From contig CAMLFK010000040.1 of NCBI GenBank assembly GCA_946479255.1, positions 1-24,976 of the forward strand: a stretch of 24,976 nucleotides of DNA, given 5' to 3'. Shown in pieces: positions 16,388-24,290 of this stretch (the first letter of the stretch is position 1; each line of letters opens with the position of its first letter). The position numbers were made by a program, and so were the translations under genes. Source of the DNA: an uncultured Oxalobacteraceae bacterium (GTDB lineage Bacteria; Pseudomonadota; Gammaproteobacteria; Burkholderiales; Burkholderiaceae). The notes beneath the pieces are model-generated. The model was not told the DNA's origin. It saw only the letters and a program-made list of their open reading frames with translations, and ran no database searches.

Positions 16388-17401
16388 TCAGACCTCGACG
16401 ATGGCTTTGATCACGCCGCTGGCGGGGTCCATCCAGTTCGGCAGCACGTCGACGAATTGCGCCAGGGTGCTGCGGTGGGTGTTCATCAGGCCGGTCGGCA
16501 CCAGGCCCGCCTTGATGGCCGCCAGTACCTCTTTAAAATCGTCGGCGGTGGCATTGCGGCTGCCCAGCAGGCTGGTCTCGCGCTTGTGGAATTCAGGGTC
16601 GGAGAAGCCGATCCGGTCCCGCACGATCGATACCAGCACATAGGTGCCGCCGTGGGCGACGAACTCCAGGCCGCGTTCCATGGCGCTGACATTGCCGGTG
16701 GCGTCGAACACCACGTCGAAATATTCGCCCCCGGTTACTTCGGCCAGGTTCGCCTTGTCTTGCTCGCCCAGGGCCACGGTGTGTTCGACCGCCAGCGCGT
16801 CGCGGCAGAATGCCAGGCGGTCGGCGCGGCCGTCCAGCACCGTCACCTTGCCGCCTTTGAGGCGCGCAAACACGGCCACGGCCATCCCGATCGGACCGGC
16901 GCCGACCACCAGCACGTTCTGCCCGGCGGCGACGCTGCCGCGCCGCACCGCGTGCGCGCCGATCGCCAAAAATTCGAGCATGGCGGCGTCGTCCAGCGAA
17001 ATGCCTTCGGTCGGGAACACGAATTGTTCCGGCAGGGCGAGGTACTCGGCCATGCCGCCGTCGCAGTGCACGCCCAGCACGCGGATGTTGGTGCAGCAGT
17101 TGGTCTTGCCCTTGCGGCAGGCTACGCACTTCCCGCAAGACAGATACGGCATGACGTAGACCTGATCGCCCGGCGACAGGTTTGAACCGGGCGGCGCCGT
17201 CACCACTTCGCCCGACAGCTCGTGGCCCATGACGCGCGGGTATTCCAGAAACGGTTGGGTGCCGCGGAAGATATGCATGTCGGTGCCGCACAAGCCGATC
17301 CGGCGGATCCGCAGCAAGACTTCACCCGCCTGCGCTTGCGGCAGCGGGCGCTGGACCAGCGCAAGTTCTCCGGGCGACTGGCATACAACGCTGTTCATCA
17401 T
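16388..17401 (-). CDS. Zn-dependent dehydrogenase, L-galactonate 5-dehydrogenase (LgoD/RspB) type
   Basis: A 337-residue medium-chain dehydrogenase. Catalytic zinc ligands are Cys38 in RRIGLCGTDMH and the GHE motif (RVMGHELSGEV). The structural zinc site is CGKCVACRKGKTNCC, and the Rossmann glycine motif is VVGAGPIGMAVAVFARL. These features and the RNATADDFKEVLAAI C-terminal part place it with LgoD, RspB and related sugar-acid dehydrogenases, where LgoD oxidises L-galactonate to D-tagaturonate. It is the first gene of the minus-strand operon, followed without gap by the UxaB-like gene. Two consecutive ATG codons occur (17401 and 17398); either could be used. L-Fuconate is 6-deoxy-L-galactonate, so it could act on fuconate, on galactonate, or on both. 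Confidence 0.85.
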   Translation of the reverse strand: MMNSVVCQSPGELALVQRPLPQAQAGEVLLRIRRIGLCGTDMHIFRGTQPFLEYPRVMGHELSGEVVTAPPGSNLSPGDQVYVMPYLSCGKCVACRKGKTNCCTNIRVLGVHCDGGMAEYLALPEQFVFPTEGISLDDAAMLEFLAIGAHAVRRGSVAAGQNVLVVGAGPIGMAVAVFARLKGGKVTVLDGRADRLAFCRDALAVEHTVALGEQDKANLAEVTGGEYFDVVFDATGNVSAMERGLEFVAHGGTYVLVSIVRDRIGFSDPEFHKRETSLLGSRNATADDFKEVLAAIKAGLVPTGLMNTHRSTLAQFVDVLPNWMDPASGVIKAIVEV

Positions 17402-17434
17402 AATTTTTTATCTCGACGTGTTGATGGAGCTTTG

Positions 17435-17464
17435 ATTGTATTATAATATATAAAAAACCAGCAA
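17435..17464 (-). promoter_or_regulatory. Promoter of the dehydrogenase-UxaB-GH95 operon
   Basis: On the minus strand TTGCTG (17464-17459) and TACAAT (17440-17435) are spaced by 18 bases, a good sigma70 promoter, 34 bases before the ATG at 17401. Its -35 lies only four bases from the -35 of the regulator's promoter facing the other way, so one regulator bound in the gap could control both. The spacer is a long AT-only run, unusual for this GC-rich locus. Confidence 0.65.
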
Positions 17465-17467
17465 GCG

Positions 17468-17496
17468 TTTTCGCCGGATCTGCGCAAAGGTATAAT
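17468..17496 (+). promoter_or_regulatory. Promoter of the GntR-family regulator gene
   Basis: TATAAT (17491-17496) is preceded at 17 bases by a weak TTTTCG (17468-17473). Transcription would start near 17503, leaving a leader of about 40 bases before the ATG at 17542. It is back-to-back with the minus-strand operon promoter. Confidence 0.6.
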
Positions 17497-17541
17497 CGTG
17501 TCCTTCTTATATCGACTGCTTACCTGGGGCGCACCTCGATC

Positions 17542-18456
17542 ATGGCGAAACCGCCCATCATCTTCAAACGCAATACCAACATCCTGTTGAACTACATCGC
17601 CGACAGCGTGGCCGTGGGCGATGCCTTGCCGTCGGAACAGCGGATGGCCGAGCTCACCCAGGGCAGCCGTACTGCCGTGCGCAGCTCGCTGGCCTACCTG
17701 CACAGCCGCGGCCTGATCGCCGGGCTGCGCGACCGGCACCTGCTGCGCAAACCCCAGCCGGACGACTTCTTCGAAGAATCCGAGCTGCAGTCGGGCGCGC
17801 AGCGCATCCAGCAGGTGCTGATGGACCGTATTTACCGCAGCGACCTGCCGCCGGGCGCCGATTTTTCCGAAGCCGAGCTGGCGCGCGCCTCGGGCGCGAG
17901 CACCATCAGCGTGCGCGAATTCCTGATCGGCTTTTCCCGTTTTGGACTGATCGAAAAGCGCCCCCAAGGCGGCTGGCGCCTGTGCGCCTTCGACCATAAG
18001 TTTGCGAGCGAACTTGAGCAGGTGCGCCGCATGTTCGAACTGGCCGCGGTCGACCAGCTGGTCAGCCTGCCGCCCGGGCATCCGGCCTTCGAGCAGCTGG
18101 ACGCCCTGATCGAACGGCACAAGCAGATCAAGGCCGGCCTGCCGCATAATTTCGAGGACTTTCCCGAACTCGACCGCGAGTTTCACACCTTCCTGATCGG
18201 CCTGCTGAACAACCGCTTCGCGCTCAGCTTGAACGACCTGGTGTCGCTGGTGTTCCATTATCACTACCAGTGGGACAAGGGCGACGAAATGCCGCGCAAT
18301 GAACACGCAGTGGAAGAGCACCTGCTGCTGCTGGAGGCCCTGGCGCGGCGCGACCGCGACACGGCGCGGGCGGCCATGAGCGGGCATCTGGACTCGGCGC
18401 GCCGCACCATGCTCGACGCGCTAAATAGGCGCTCAAACAACATTTCTCCCCGCTAA
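17542..18456 (+). CDS. GntR-family (FadR/FCD type) regulator with two winged-helix domains
   Basis: The 304-residue protein has two successive GntR winged-helix units. The first is at about residues 8-70 (VGDALPSEQRMAELTQGSRT, then AVRSSLAYLHSRGLI) and the second at about 87-148 (SDLPPGADFSEAELARASGA, then STISVREFLIGFSRFGLIEK). An FCD ligand-binding domain follows from about 155 to 290, with likely metal-site residues in LDREFHTFL, EEHLLLLEAL and SGHLDSARR. The usual family layout has one winged helix and about 230 residues, so this one is extended by a duplicated DNA-binding domain. It starts at ATG 17542 with a weak upstream GGGGCG. Position between the two operons makes it the probable regulator of both, with a sugar acid as effector. 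Repressor or activator role is not shown. Confidence 0.88.
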   Translation: MAKPPIIFKRNTNILLNYIADSVAVGDALPSEQRMAELTQGSRTAVRSSLAYLHSRGLIAGLRDRHLLRKPQPDDFFEESELQSGAQRIQQVLMDRIYRSDLPPGADFSEAELARASGASTISVREFLIGFSRFGLIEKRPQGGWRLCAFDHKFASELEQVRRMFELAAVDQLVSLPPGHPAFEQLDALIERHKQIKAGLPHNFEDFPELDREFHTFLIGLLNNRFALSLNDLVSLVFHYHYQWDKGDEMPRNEHAVEEHLLLLEALARRDRDTARAAMSGHLDSARRTMLDALNRRSNNISPR

Positions 18457-18495
18457 GTTTTTCATGTGCCGCGGCACAGCCCGTCACTTTTTGGT

Positions 18496-18535
18496 TTGAC
18501 GGTACGATATATATACAATACACTTGTACGTACCA
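18496..18535 (+). promoter_or_regulatory. Promoter and putative operator of the fucose catabolic operon
   Basis: TTGACG (18496-18501) and TACACT (18519-18524) at 17-base spacing form a sigma70 promoter for the operon beginning at 18567. The partly palindromic TTGTACGTACCA (18524-18535) covers the expected start site; it has the T-x-GT-N4-AC-x-A form seen in GntR-family operators. A larger GGTACG (18501-18506) / CGTACC (18529-18534) inverted repeat spans the -10. The AT-rich run before the -10 resembles the one in the 17435-17455 promoter, so both may be bound by the GntR protein. Confidence 0.55.
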
Positions 18536-18566
18536 GAACCAACCCCGAACCAATCAGGACTGATCA

Positions 18567-18911
18567 ATGCCAACCGAGAAGGTACCCAGCGCGCCAGAAG
18601 CGCCCCGCCTGCTGCTGATGTCGCCCGAAGATAACTGCCTGATCGCCCGCACCGCGCTGGCCGCCGGTGAACTGGTGGCGATCGACGGCGCCCCGGTCAC
18701 CTTGCAGGCCCCGGTTCCGCTCGGCTATAAGGTCGCGCGCCATGCCCTCCAGCCGGGCGACAAGGTCCTGCGCTACGGCGCCGTGATCGGCACCATGACG
18801 GAGAGCGCCGCGCCGGGCGCCATGCTGCACACCCATAACCTGGTCAGCGACTACATCCCCACTTATACGCTGACCCCAGACGGCCAGCTTTTCATCGGAA
18901 GCCAACACTGA
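18567..18911 (+). CDS. UxaA-type dehydratase, N-terminal SAF-domain subunit
   Basis: The 114-residue protein is a stand-alone SAF domain as found at the N-terminus of altronate dehydratase (UxaA): LMSPEDNCLIARTALAAGEL, LGYKVARHALQPGDKVLRYG and the closing MLHTHNLVSDY are typical. In E. coli UxaA this domain is fused to the catalytic part; here a TGA and two bases separate it from the next gene, so the enzyme is made as two chains. Campylobacter jejuni has a similarly split UxaA pair (Cj0482/Cj0483) in its L-fucose locus. The start ATG is preceded by CAGGA. The pair probably dehydrates an aldonate, L-fuconate and/or D-altronate, to the 2-keto-3-deoxy acid. Confidence 0.85.
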   Translation: MPTEKVPSAPEAPRLLLMSPEDNCLIARTALAAGELVAIDGAPVTLQAPVPLGYKVARHALQPGDKVLRYGAVIGTMTESAAPGAMLHTHNLVSDYIPTYTLTPDGQLFIGSQH

Positions 18912-18913
18912 TC

Positions 18914-20140
18914 ATGAGCACACTGGACTCCTCCCTGCCGGCACTGACCGGCTATTTGCGCGCGGATGGACGCAAAGGCATCCGCAACGTCGTGGCGGTC
19001 ATCTATACGGTCGAATGCGCCCACCACGTCGCGCGCCTGGTGGTCAATCAGTTTCCCGGCCAGGAAGTGCACCTGATCGGCTTCCCCGGCTGCTATCCGA
19101 ACGACTACGCCGACCGCATGATGAAGCGGCTTGCGACCCATCCGAACGTCGGCGCCGCGCTGATCGTCGCGCTGGGCTGCGAGAGCTTCAACCGCCGCTC
19201 GCTGGAAGAGGAGATCGCCGCCAGCGGGCGTCCGGTCCACACCATCACCATCCAGGAAAACAGCGGCACGCGCACCAGCGTGGCCTCCGGCGTCGAGTGG
19301 GTGCGCTGGGCCCAGCAGGCGCTGGAGAATGAGCAGCGCGTGCCGATGGCGATGAATGAACTGATCGTCGCCACCATCTGCGGCGGCTCGGACAGCACCA
19401 GCGGCATTACCGCCAACCCGGCCGTGGGCGTGGCCTTCGACCAGCTGGTCGCGCTGGGTTCGGCCTGCATTTTCGAAGAAACCGGGGAACTGGTGGGCTG
19501 CGAATTCCACATGAAGCGCCGCGCCGCCACCCCGCAACTGGGCGAGGCGATCGTCGAGTGCGTGAACAAGGCCGCGCGCTATTACACCATCATGGGGCAC
19601 GGCAGCTTCGCGCCGGGCAACGCCGACGGCGGCCTGACCACGCTGGAAGAAAAATCGCTCGGCGCCTACGCCAAGAGCGGCGCTTCGCCCATCGTCGGTA
19701 TCCTCAAACCGGGCGACGTGCCTGAACAGGGCGGCCTGTACCTGCTCGACGTGGTGCCCGATGGCGAGCCGCGCTTCGGCTTTCCCAACATCTCGGACAA
19801 CGCCGAGATCGTCGAACTGATCGCCTGCGGCGCCCACCTCACCTTGTTCACCACCGGGCGCGGCTCGGTGGTCGGCTCGGCCATTTCGCCGGTGATCAAG
19901 GTGTGCGCCAACCCGGCCACCTACGACCGCCTGTCGGAAGACATGGACGTCAATGCCGGCCGCATTCTCACCGGCGAAGCCAGCCTGCAGCAGGTCGGCG
20001 GCGAGATCGTCGAGCTGATCGCGCGCGTGGCCAACGGCGAGCAAAGCTGCTCGGAAGCGCTGGGCCATCAGGAATTCATCCTCACCTACAAGCAGTTCGA
20101 GCCGACCGGCCCTGGCTGCTTTCCCTTGAAAGCGGCTTGA
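18914..20140 (+). CDS. UxaA-family dehydratase, C-terminal catalytic subunit
   Basis: A 408-residue member of the UxaA/GarD family, whose members dehydrate altronate or galactarate at an Fe(II)/metal centre. Family signatures are GYLRADGRKGIRNVVAVIYT, LIGFPGCYPNDYADRMMKRL, VALGCESFNRRSLEEEI, ICGGSDSTSGITANPAVGV, MGHGSFAPGNADGGLTTLEE and TTGRGSVVGSAISPVIKVC, in the usual order. Cysteines in GFPGCYP, ALGCE and ICGGSD are candidates for metal binding. It follows the SAF-domain gene by two bases. In the standard L-fuconate pathway the dehydratase is an enolase-superfamily enzyme; none is present in this window, so this pair is the best candidate for that step. It is equally placed to use D-altronate made by the minus-strand operon. 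Confidence 0.88.
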   Translation: MSTLDSSLPALTGYLRADGRKGIRNVVAVIYTVECAHHVARLVVNQFPGQEVHLIGFPGCYPNDYADRMMKRLATHPNVGAALIVALGCESFNRRSLEEEIAASGRPVHTITIQENSGTRTSVASGVEWVRWAQQALENEQRVPMAMNELIVATICGGSDSTSGITANPAVGVAFDQLVALGSACIFEETGELVGCEFHMKRRAATPQLGEAIVECVNKAARYYTIMGHGSFAPGNADGGLTTLEEKSLGAYAKSGASPIVGILKPGDVPEQGGLYLLDVVPDGEPRFGFPNISDNAEIVELIACGAHLTLFTTGRGSVVGSAISPVIKVCANPATYDRLSEDMDVNAGRILTGEASLQQVGGEIVELIARVANGEQSCSEALGHQEFILTYKQFEPTGPGCFPLKAA

Positions 20141-20141
20141 G

Positions 20142-21158
20142 ATGGGCTTGATTGAAACGGGGACGCTGCCACGCGGCGGCCTTGAACTTTCGCGCCTGGG
20201 ACTGGGCTGCGCCCAGCTGGGCGGGCTGTTCCACCCGATGCAGGACGCCGATGCGGCCACGCTGGTCGATGCCGCCTGGGAGCTGGGCATCCGCTACTTC
20301 GACACCGCGCCCTATTACGGCTTCACCTTGTCCGAACACCGCCTCGGCGCCGCGCTGCGCGCGCGTCCGCGCGAGCAGTACGTCATCAGCACCAAGGCCG
20401 GCCGGCTGATGCGGCCCGACCCCAGCGTCAAGCCGGGCGAATGCGGCTGGGCCGAACCGCTGCCGTTCCGCCCGCACTACGACTATACCCACGACGCCAT
20501 CCTGCGCTCGCACGAGGAAAGCCTGCAGCGCCTGGGGATGGACCGGGTCGACATTCTGTACGTGCACGACATCGGCCGCGTCACCCACGGCGAGCAGGCC
20601 GCGCACTACTGGGACCAGCTCACCCGCGGCGGTGGCCTGCGCGCGCTGACCCGCCTGCGCGAGGAAGGTGTGATCAAGGCCTTTGGCCTGGGCGTGAACG
20701 AGTGGGAAGTGATTGCCGCGGCGATGGACGAGTGCCCGCTCGATTGCGTGCTGCTGGCGGGCCGCTACACGCTGCTGGAGCAAGCGTCGCTCGAACCGCT
20801 GATGGACCGTTGCGCGAGCCTTGGGACCGCGGTGGTCATCGGCGGGCCGTTCAATTCCGGCATCCTGGCGGGATCGAACAAGTTCAATTATGAAGATGCG
20901 CCTGCCGAAATCGTCGAGCGGGTGCAGGCAATCACCGCGGTATGCAGCCAGTTCGGCGTGCCCGTGCCGGCGGCCGCGCTGCAATTCCCGATGGCGCATC
21001 CGGCGGTGGTATCCATCATTCCGGGCGCCCAGGATGCCGCCCAGCTCAAGCAGAACGCGGCATGGTTTGCGCAGCCGCTGCCGCAGGCCTTGTGGGATGC
21101 CTTGACCAGTGCAGGCCTGGTGGACCGCCGCGCGCCAGTACCACGGGAGGCCGCATGA
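20142..21158 (+). CDS. Aldo/keto reductase, L-fucose (D-threo-aldose) dehydrogenase type
   Basis: The 338-residue protein is an aldo/keto reductase. Catalytic tetrad positions are Asp54 and Tyr59 (RYFDTAPYYG), Lys85 (VISTKAGR) and the His of ILYVHDIGR. The N-terminus LSRLGLGCAQLGGLF and C-terminus SIIPGAQDAAQLKQNAAWF are typical. This subgroup contains NAD(P)-dependent L-fucose/D-arabinose dehydrogenases, which oxidise L-fucose at C1 to the lactone. Its ATG lies one base after the stop of the UxaA-type gene, and its own stop overlaps the next start (ATGA). Position immediately before a lactonase supports the lactone-forming role. Related enzymes accept both L-fucose and L-galactose, which matters for the dual-pathway idea. 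Confidence 0.85.
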   Translation: MGLIETGTLPRGGLELSRLGLGCAQLGGLFHPMQDADAATLVDAAWELGIRYFDTAPYYGFTLSEHRLGAALRARPREQYVISTKAGRLMRPDPSVKPGECGWAEPLPFRPHYDYTHDAILRSHEESLQRLGMDRVDILYVHDIGRVTHGEQAAHYWDQLTRGGGLRALTRLREEGVIKAFGLGVNEWEVIAAAMDECPLDCVLLAGRYTLLEQASLEPLMDRCASLGTAVVIGGPFNSGILAGSNKFNYEDAPAEIVERVQAITAVCSQFGVPVPAAALQFPMAHPAVVSIIPGAQDAAQLKQNAAWFAQPLPQALWDALTSAGLVDRRAPVPREAA

Positions 21159-21988
21159 TCGTCGATTCGCACCAGCACTTCTGGAAGCTCGATGAGCCGG
21201 GACGCGACTGGCCGACGCCAGACCTGGCGCCGATCTACCGCGACTTCGGCCCGCAAGAGCTGTTGCCGCAGTTGCACGAGCAGGGTGTGTCCGCAACCGT
21301 GCTGGTGCAGTCGATGGGCTGCGAGAGCGACACCCTGCGCATGCTCGAACTGGCCGAACGCACAAGCTGGATCGCTGCGGTGGTGGGCTGGACCGACCTG
21401 AAGGCGGCTGACGCCCCCGAGCGCATCGCGCGCCTGGCCCGGTCGCCAAAACTGCGCGGCTTGCGGCCAATGCTGCAGGGCCTGGCGGACGACCGCTGGA
21501 TCGACGATGAAGCGCTGGCACCGGCCGTGGCGGCCATGCTGGCCCACGGGCTGGCCTTCGATGCGCTGGTCATCCCGCGCCAGCTGCCGGCCTTGTACGC
21601 CTTCGCGCGCCGCCACGCCACGCTGCCGATCGTGATCGACCACGCGGCCAAGCCGCCGATCGCCAGCGGCGCGCGGATCGGCTGGCATGAGGACATGGCG
21701 CGCCTGGCCGCGCTGCCGAATGTGCACTGCAAGCTGTCCGGCATGGTGACCGAAGCGGCGCCCGACTGGCAGCCGGAAGACTTGCAGCCCTGGGCCGCAC
21801 ACGTGCTGGACTGCTTCGGGCCGCAACGCATCCTGTGGGGCAGCGACTGGCCGGTACTGAACCTGGCGTCAAGCTACGCCGGCTGGATGGCCGTCTCCCG
21901 CGCCATGCTGGCCCACCTGAACGACATGGAACGCGCCGCCATCTTCGGTGGCAATGCCCGCCGCTTCTACCGGCTCGATGAACATTGA
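21155..21988 (+). CDS. Amidohydrolase, L-fucono-1,5-lactonase type
   Basis: The frame is open upstream, but the true start is ATG at 21155, which has GGGAGG eight bases before it and overlaps the previous stop as ATGA. The 277-residue product begins MIVDSHQHFWKLDEPGRDWP with the HxH metal motif (His6, His8), and contains LPIVIDHAAKPPI, the VHCKLSGMVTEA strand and the WGSDWPVLNL motif with the conserved metal-binding Asp. This is the TIM-barrel amidohydrolase group that includes L-fuconolactonase, L-rhamnono-lactonase and 2-pyrone-4,6-dicarboxylate lactonase. Neighbouring dehydrogenase and dehydratase point to hydrolysis of L-fuconolactone to L-fuconate in the cytoplasm. Confidence 0.88.
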   Translation: MIVDSHQHFWKLDEPGRDWPTPDLAPIYRDFGPQELLPQLHEQGVSATVLVQSMGCESDTLRMLELAERTSWIAAVVGWTDLKAADAPERIARLARSPKLRGLRPMLQGLADDRWIDDEALAPAVAAMLAHGLAFDALVIPRQLPALYAFARRHATLPIVIDHAAKPPIASGARIGWHEDMARLAALPNVHCKLSGMVTEAAPDWQPEDLQPWAAHVLDCFGPQRILWGSDWPVLNLASSYAGWMAVSRAMLAHLNDMERAAIFGGNARRFYRLDEH

Positions 21989-22017
21989 AGTACCCCCGTT
22001 TTAATTAAAGGAATGAC

Positions 22018-22884
22018 ATGAAACTGCTGCGATTTGGCCCGAAGGGCAACGAGAAACCAGGCCTGCTGGATGCGAACGGCGTGATCCGCGACCTGTCCGG
22101 CGTGCTGCCAGACCTGACCTCGGCCGCGCTGGCCAAGGGCGCCATCGCGCGCATTGCCGAACTCGATCCTTCCAAGCTGCCGGAAGTCGCCCAGCCGGTC
22201 CGCTACGCGCCCGTCGTGGCCGATATCGGCAAATTCATTTGCGTCGGCCTGAACTACTCCGACCATGCCGCCGAATCCGGCATGGCCGTGCCAGCCGAGC
22301 CGGTACTGTTCACCAAGGCCACCAGCGCCATCATCGGCTGTAACGATGCCGTGGTCCTGCCGCGTAATGCCGTCAAGGGCGACTGGGAAGTCGAACTCGG
22401 CGTCGTGATCGGCAAGCGCGCGCGCTACGTCGAACTGGACGAGGCGCTCGACTACGTGGCCGGCTACTGCGTCATCAACGACGTGTCCGAGCGCGAATTC
22501 CAGCTCGAGCGCGGCAGCCAGTGGGACAAGGGCAAGGGCTGCGACACCTTCGGTCCGGTCGGCCCATGGCTGGTCACCAGCGACGAGGTGGCCGATCCGC
22601 AGAACCTGGACATGTGGCTGGAAGTGAACGGCAAGCGTTACCAGACCGGGAACACCCGCACCATGGTCTTCACCGTGGCCCACCTGGTGAGCTACATCAG
22701 CAGCTTCATGACGCTGAACCCGGGCGACGTGATCAGCACCGGCACGCCGCCGGGCGTGGGGCTGGGCCAGAAGCCCGATCCGGTGTACCTCAAGCCGGGC
22801 GACCGCATGCGCCTCGGCATCGCCGGACTGGGCGAGCAGGAGCAAACCGTTCATGCCTGGAACCCGGAGCTGATCGACGGCTAA
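22018..22884 (+). CDS. Fumarylacetoacetate hydrolase family, 2,4-diketo-3-deoxy-L-fuconate hydrolase type
   Basis: The 288-residue FAH-family protein has the fold signatures FICVGLNYSDHAAESGM, KGDWEVELGVVIGKRARYVE (acidic metal ligands), VINDVSEREFQLERGSQWDK and VISTGTPPGVGLGQKPDPVY. The C-terminus (LGIAGLGEQEQTVHAW) is typical of bacterial FAH proteins from sugar operons. In the non-phosphorylating L-fucose and L-rhamnose routes, such enzymes hydrolyse a 2,4-diketo-3-deoxy acid to pyruvate and lactate. The ATG follows TTAAAGGA nearby. It lies 29 bases after the lactonase gene, and its stop precedes the transporter by 74 bases. Its partner, the SDR that would make the diketo acid, is two genes downstream. 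Confidence 0.86.
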   Translation: MKLLRFGPKGNEKPGLLDANGVIRDLSGVLPDLTSAALAKGAIARIAELDPSKLPEVAQPVRYAPVVADIGKFICVGLNYSDHAAESGMAVPAEPVLFTKATSAIIGCNDAVVLPRNAVKGDWEVELGVVIGKRARYVELDEALDYVAGYCVINDVSEREFQLERGSQWDKGKGCDTFGPVGPWLVTSDEVADPQNLDMWLEVNGKRYQTGNTRTMVFTVAHLVSYISSFMTLNPGDVISTGTPPGVGLGQKPDPVYLKPGDRMRLGIAGLGEQEQTVHAWNPELIDG

Positions 22885-22958
22885 AACGGCAGGTAGGGCA
22901 AGTGCAGCAAACTTAAACAACGGGCGCCAATGAGTGCCGGCACGGAGACTTTGCAGAC

Positions 22959-24290
22959 ATGACGCAAGCATTAAAAGATATGAAAACAGCCGTACCACGA
23001 CAATCGTATCGCTTCGCCTTTGCGATGATCACCACGCTGTTCTTCATGTGGGGTTTCGTCCATAACCTGGACCCTATCCTCATCCCGCACCTGCGGCGTT
23101 CGTTCAGCCTGTCGGTGCTGCAGTCGGCGCTGGTCGATTCGGCGGTGTTCATCGCCTACTTCGTGATGGCGCTGCCGGCCGGTTACCTGATCCGCAAGGC
23201 GGGCTACCGGCTGGCCATCATTGTCGGCCTGCTGTTCTTCGCCACCGGCTCGCTGCTGTTCATCCCGGCGGCCAATACCCACCAGTATGTGTTCTTCCTG
23301 GGCGCGCTGTTCATCATCGCCTGCGGCCTGACCATCCTGGAAACCGCCGCCAATCCATACGCTGCGCTGCTGGGCGACCCGGCGCGGTCCACCCAGAGAC
23401 TCAACCTGGCCCAGTCCTTCAACGGCCTGGCGGCGACCGTCGCCCCGATCATCGGGGCGCGTGTGATCCTGGTGGAGGGGCCGACCGACCAGCAGCTGGC
23501 CGCCATGACGGCCGGCGCGCGCCAGGCCGCGCTGGCGGCGGAAGCTGCCAGCGTCAAGGGCCCGTACCTGCTGCTGGGCGTGGTCATCCTGGCGATCGCG
23601 CTGGTGTTCTGCTTCCTGAAACTGCCCGAAGTCGGTGCCGCCAACAAGGCCGCCGGCGCAAAGGCCTCCGGCAGCGGCATCGGCCAGGCGCTGCGGGTTC
23701 CATCGATTCGCCGCGCCGTGATCGCGCAATTCTTTTACGTCGGCGCCCAGGTGTGCGTGTTCAGTTTCTTCATCCTGTTTGCCGTCAAGGCGGCCGGCGT
23801 GTCGAACGTGAGCGCCGCCGACTACCTGGGCTGGGGCTGCGGCATGGCCTTCATGGTGGGCCGCTTCGCCGGCACCTTCGCCATGCGCTACGTGGCGCCG
23901 GCGCGCCTGCTGCTGTTCTACGCGGCCGCCTGCGTCGCACTGTCGATAGTGGCCATGCTGGCGCAAGGCGTTGTGTGCCTGGCGGCGGTGATCGGCATCG
24001 CCTTCTTCATGTCGATCATGTTCCCGACCATTTTCTCGCTGGGGATCCAGGGCGCCGGCCCGCACACCGAGATGGGCAGCAGCCTGATCATCATGGCCAT
24101 CGTCGGCGGCGCCTTGCTGCCGCTGCTGTTCGGCTACGTGAGCGACGCGACCGACAACATCCAGCTCGGCTATGCCGTACCGCTGGGCTGTTTCCTCGTC
24201 ATTGCGTGGTTCGCGCGCGCCGAGATGGCTGCCAGCCGCAGCGCATCCGCGGACTCGCTTTCACTCGACGGAGCAATGCAAAGTGTTTGA
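22959..24290 (+). CDS. fucP: FucP-like L-fucose:H+ symporter (MFS)
   Basis: A 443-residue major facilitator with about 12 hydrophobic segments. The N-terminal half matches FucP: MITTLFFMWGFVHNLDPILI, PAGYLIRKAGYRLAIIVGLL and the family hallmark LTILETAANPYAALLGDPAR, whose Glu128 corresponds to E. coli FucP Glu135. E. coli FucP Asp46 (NLNDIL) appears here one position earlier (NLDPIL, Asp38), with Pro where the aspartate usually sits. RLNLAQSFNGLAATVAPIIG is also characteristic. Two in-frame ATGs, 22959 and 22980, are possible starts. It lies 74 bases after the FAH gene and overlaps the next gene by eight bases. It likely imports free L-fucose (perhaps L-galactose) released by the GH95 enzyme. 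Confidence 0.88.
   Translation: MTQALKDMKTAVPRQSYRFAFAMITTLFFMWGFVHNLDPILIPHLRRSFSLSVLQSALVDSAVFIAYFVMALPAGYLIRKAGYRLAIIVGLLFFATGSLLFIPAANTHQYVFFLGALFIIACGLTILETAANPYAALLGDPARSTQRLNLAQSFNGLAATVAPIIGARVILVEGPTDQQLAAMTAGARQAALAAEAASVKGPYLLLGVVILAIALVFCFLKLPEVGAANKAAGAKASGSGIGQALRVPSIRRAVIAQFFYVGAQVCVFSFFILFAVKAAGVSNVSAADYLGWGCGMAFMVGRFAGTFAMRYVAPARLLLFYAAACVALSIVAMLAQGVVCLAAVIGIAFFMSIMFPTIFSLGIQGAGPHTEMGSSLIIMAIVGGALLPLLFGYVSDATDNIQLGYAVPLGCFLVIAWFARAEMAASRSASADSLSLDGAMQSV

Noticed and set aside
17542..18387. Minus-strand frame opposite the GntR gene
   Set aside because: Antisense shadow; the plus-strand frame has two winged-helix units and an FCD domain and a promoter upstream.
18863..20290. 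Minus-strand open frame opposite the UxaA-type gene (475 codons)
   Set aside because: The plus-strand frame carries all UxaA family motifs and is tightly packed in an operon; the reverse frame crosses gene boundaries and has no domain.
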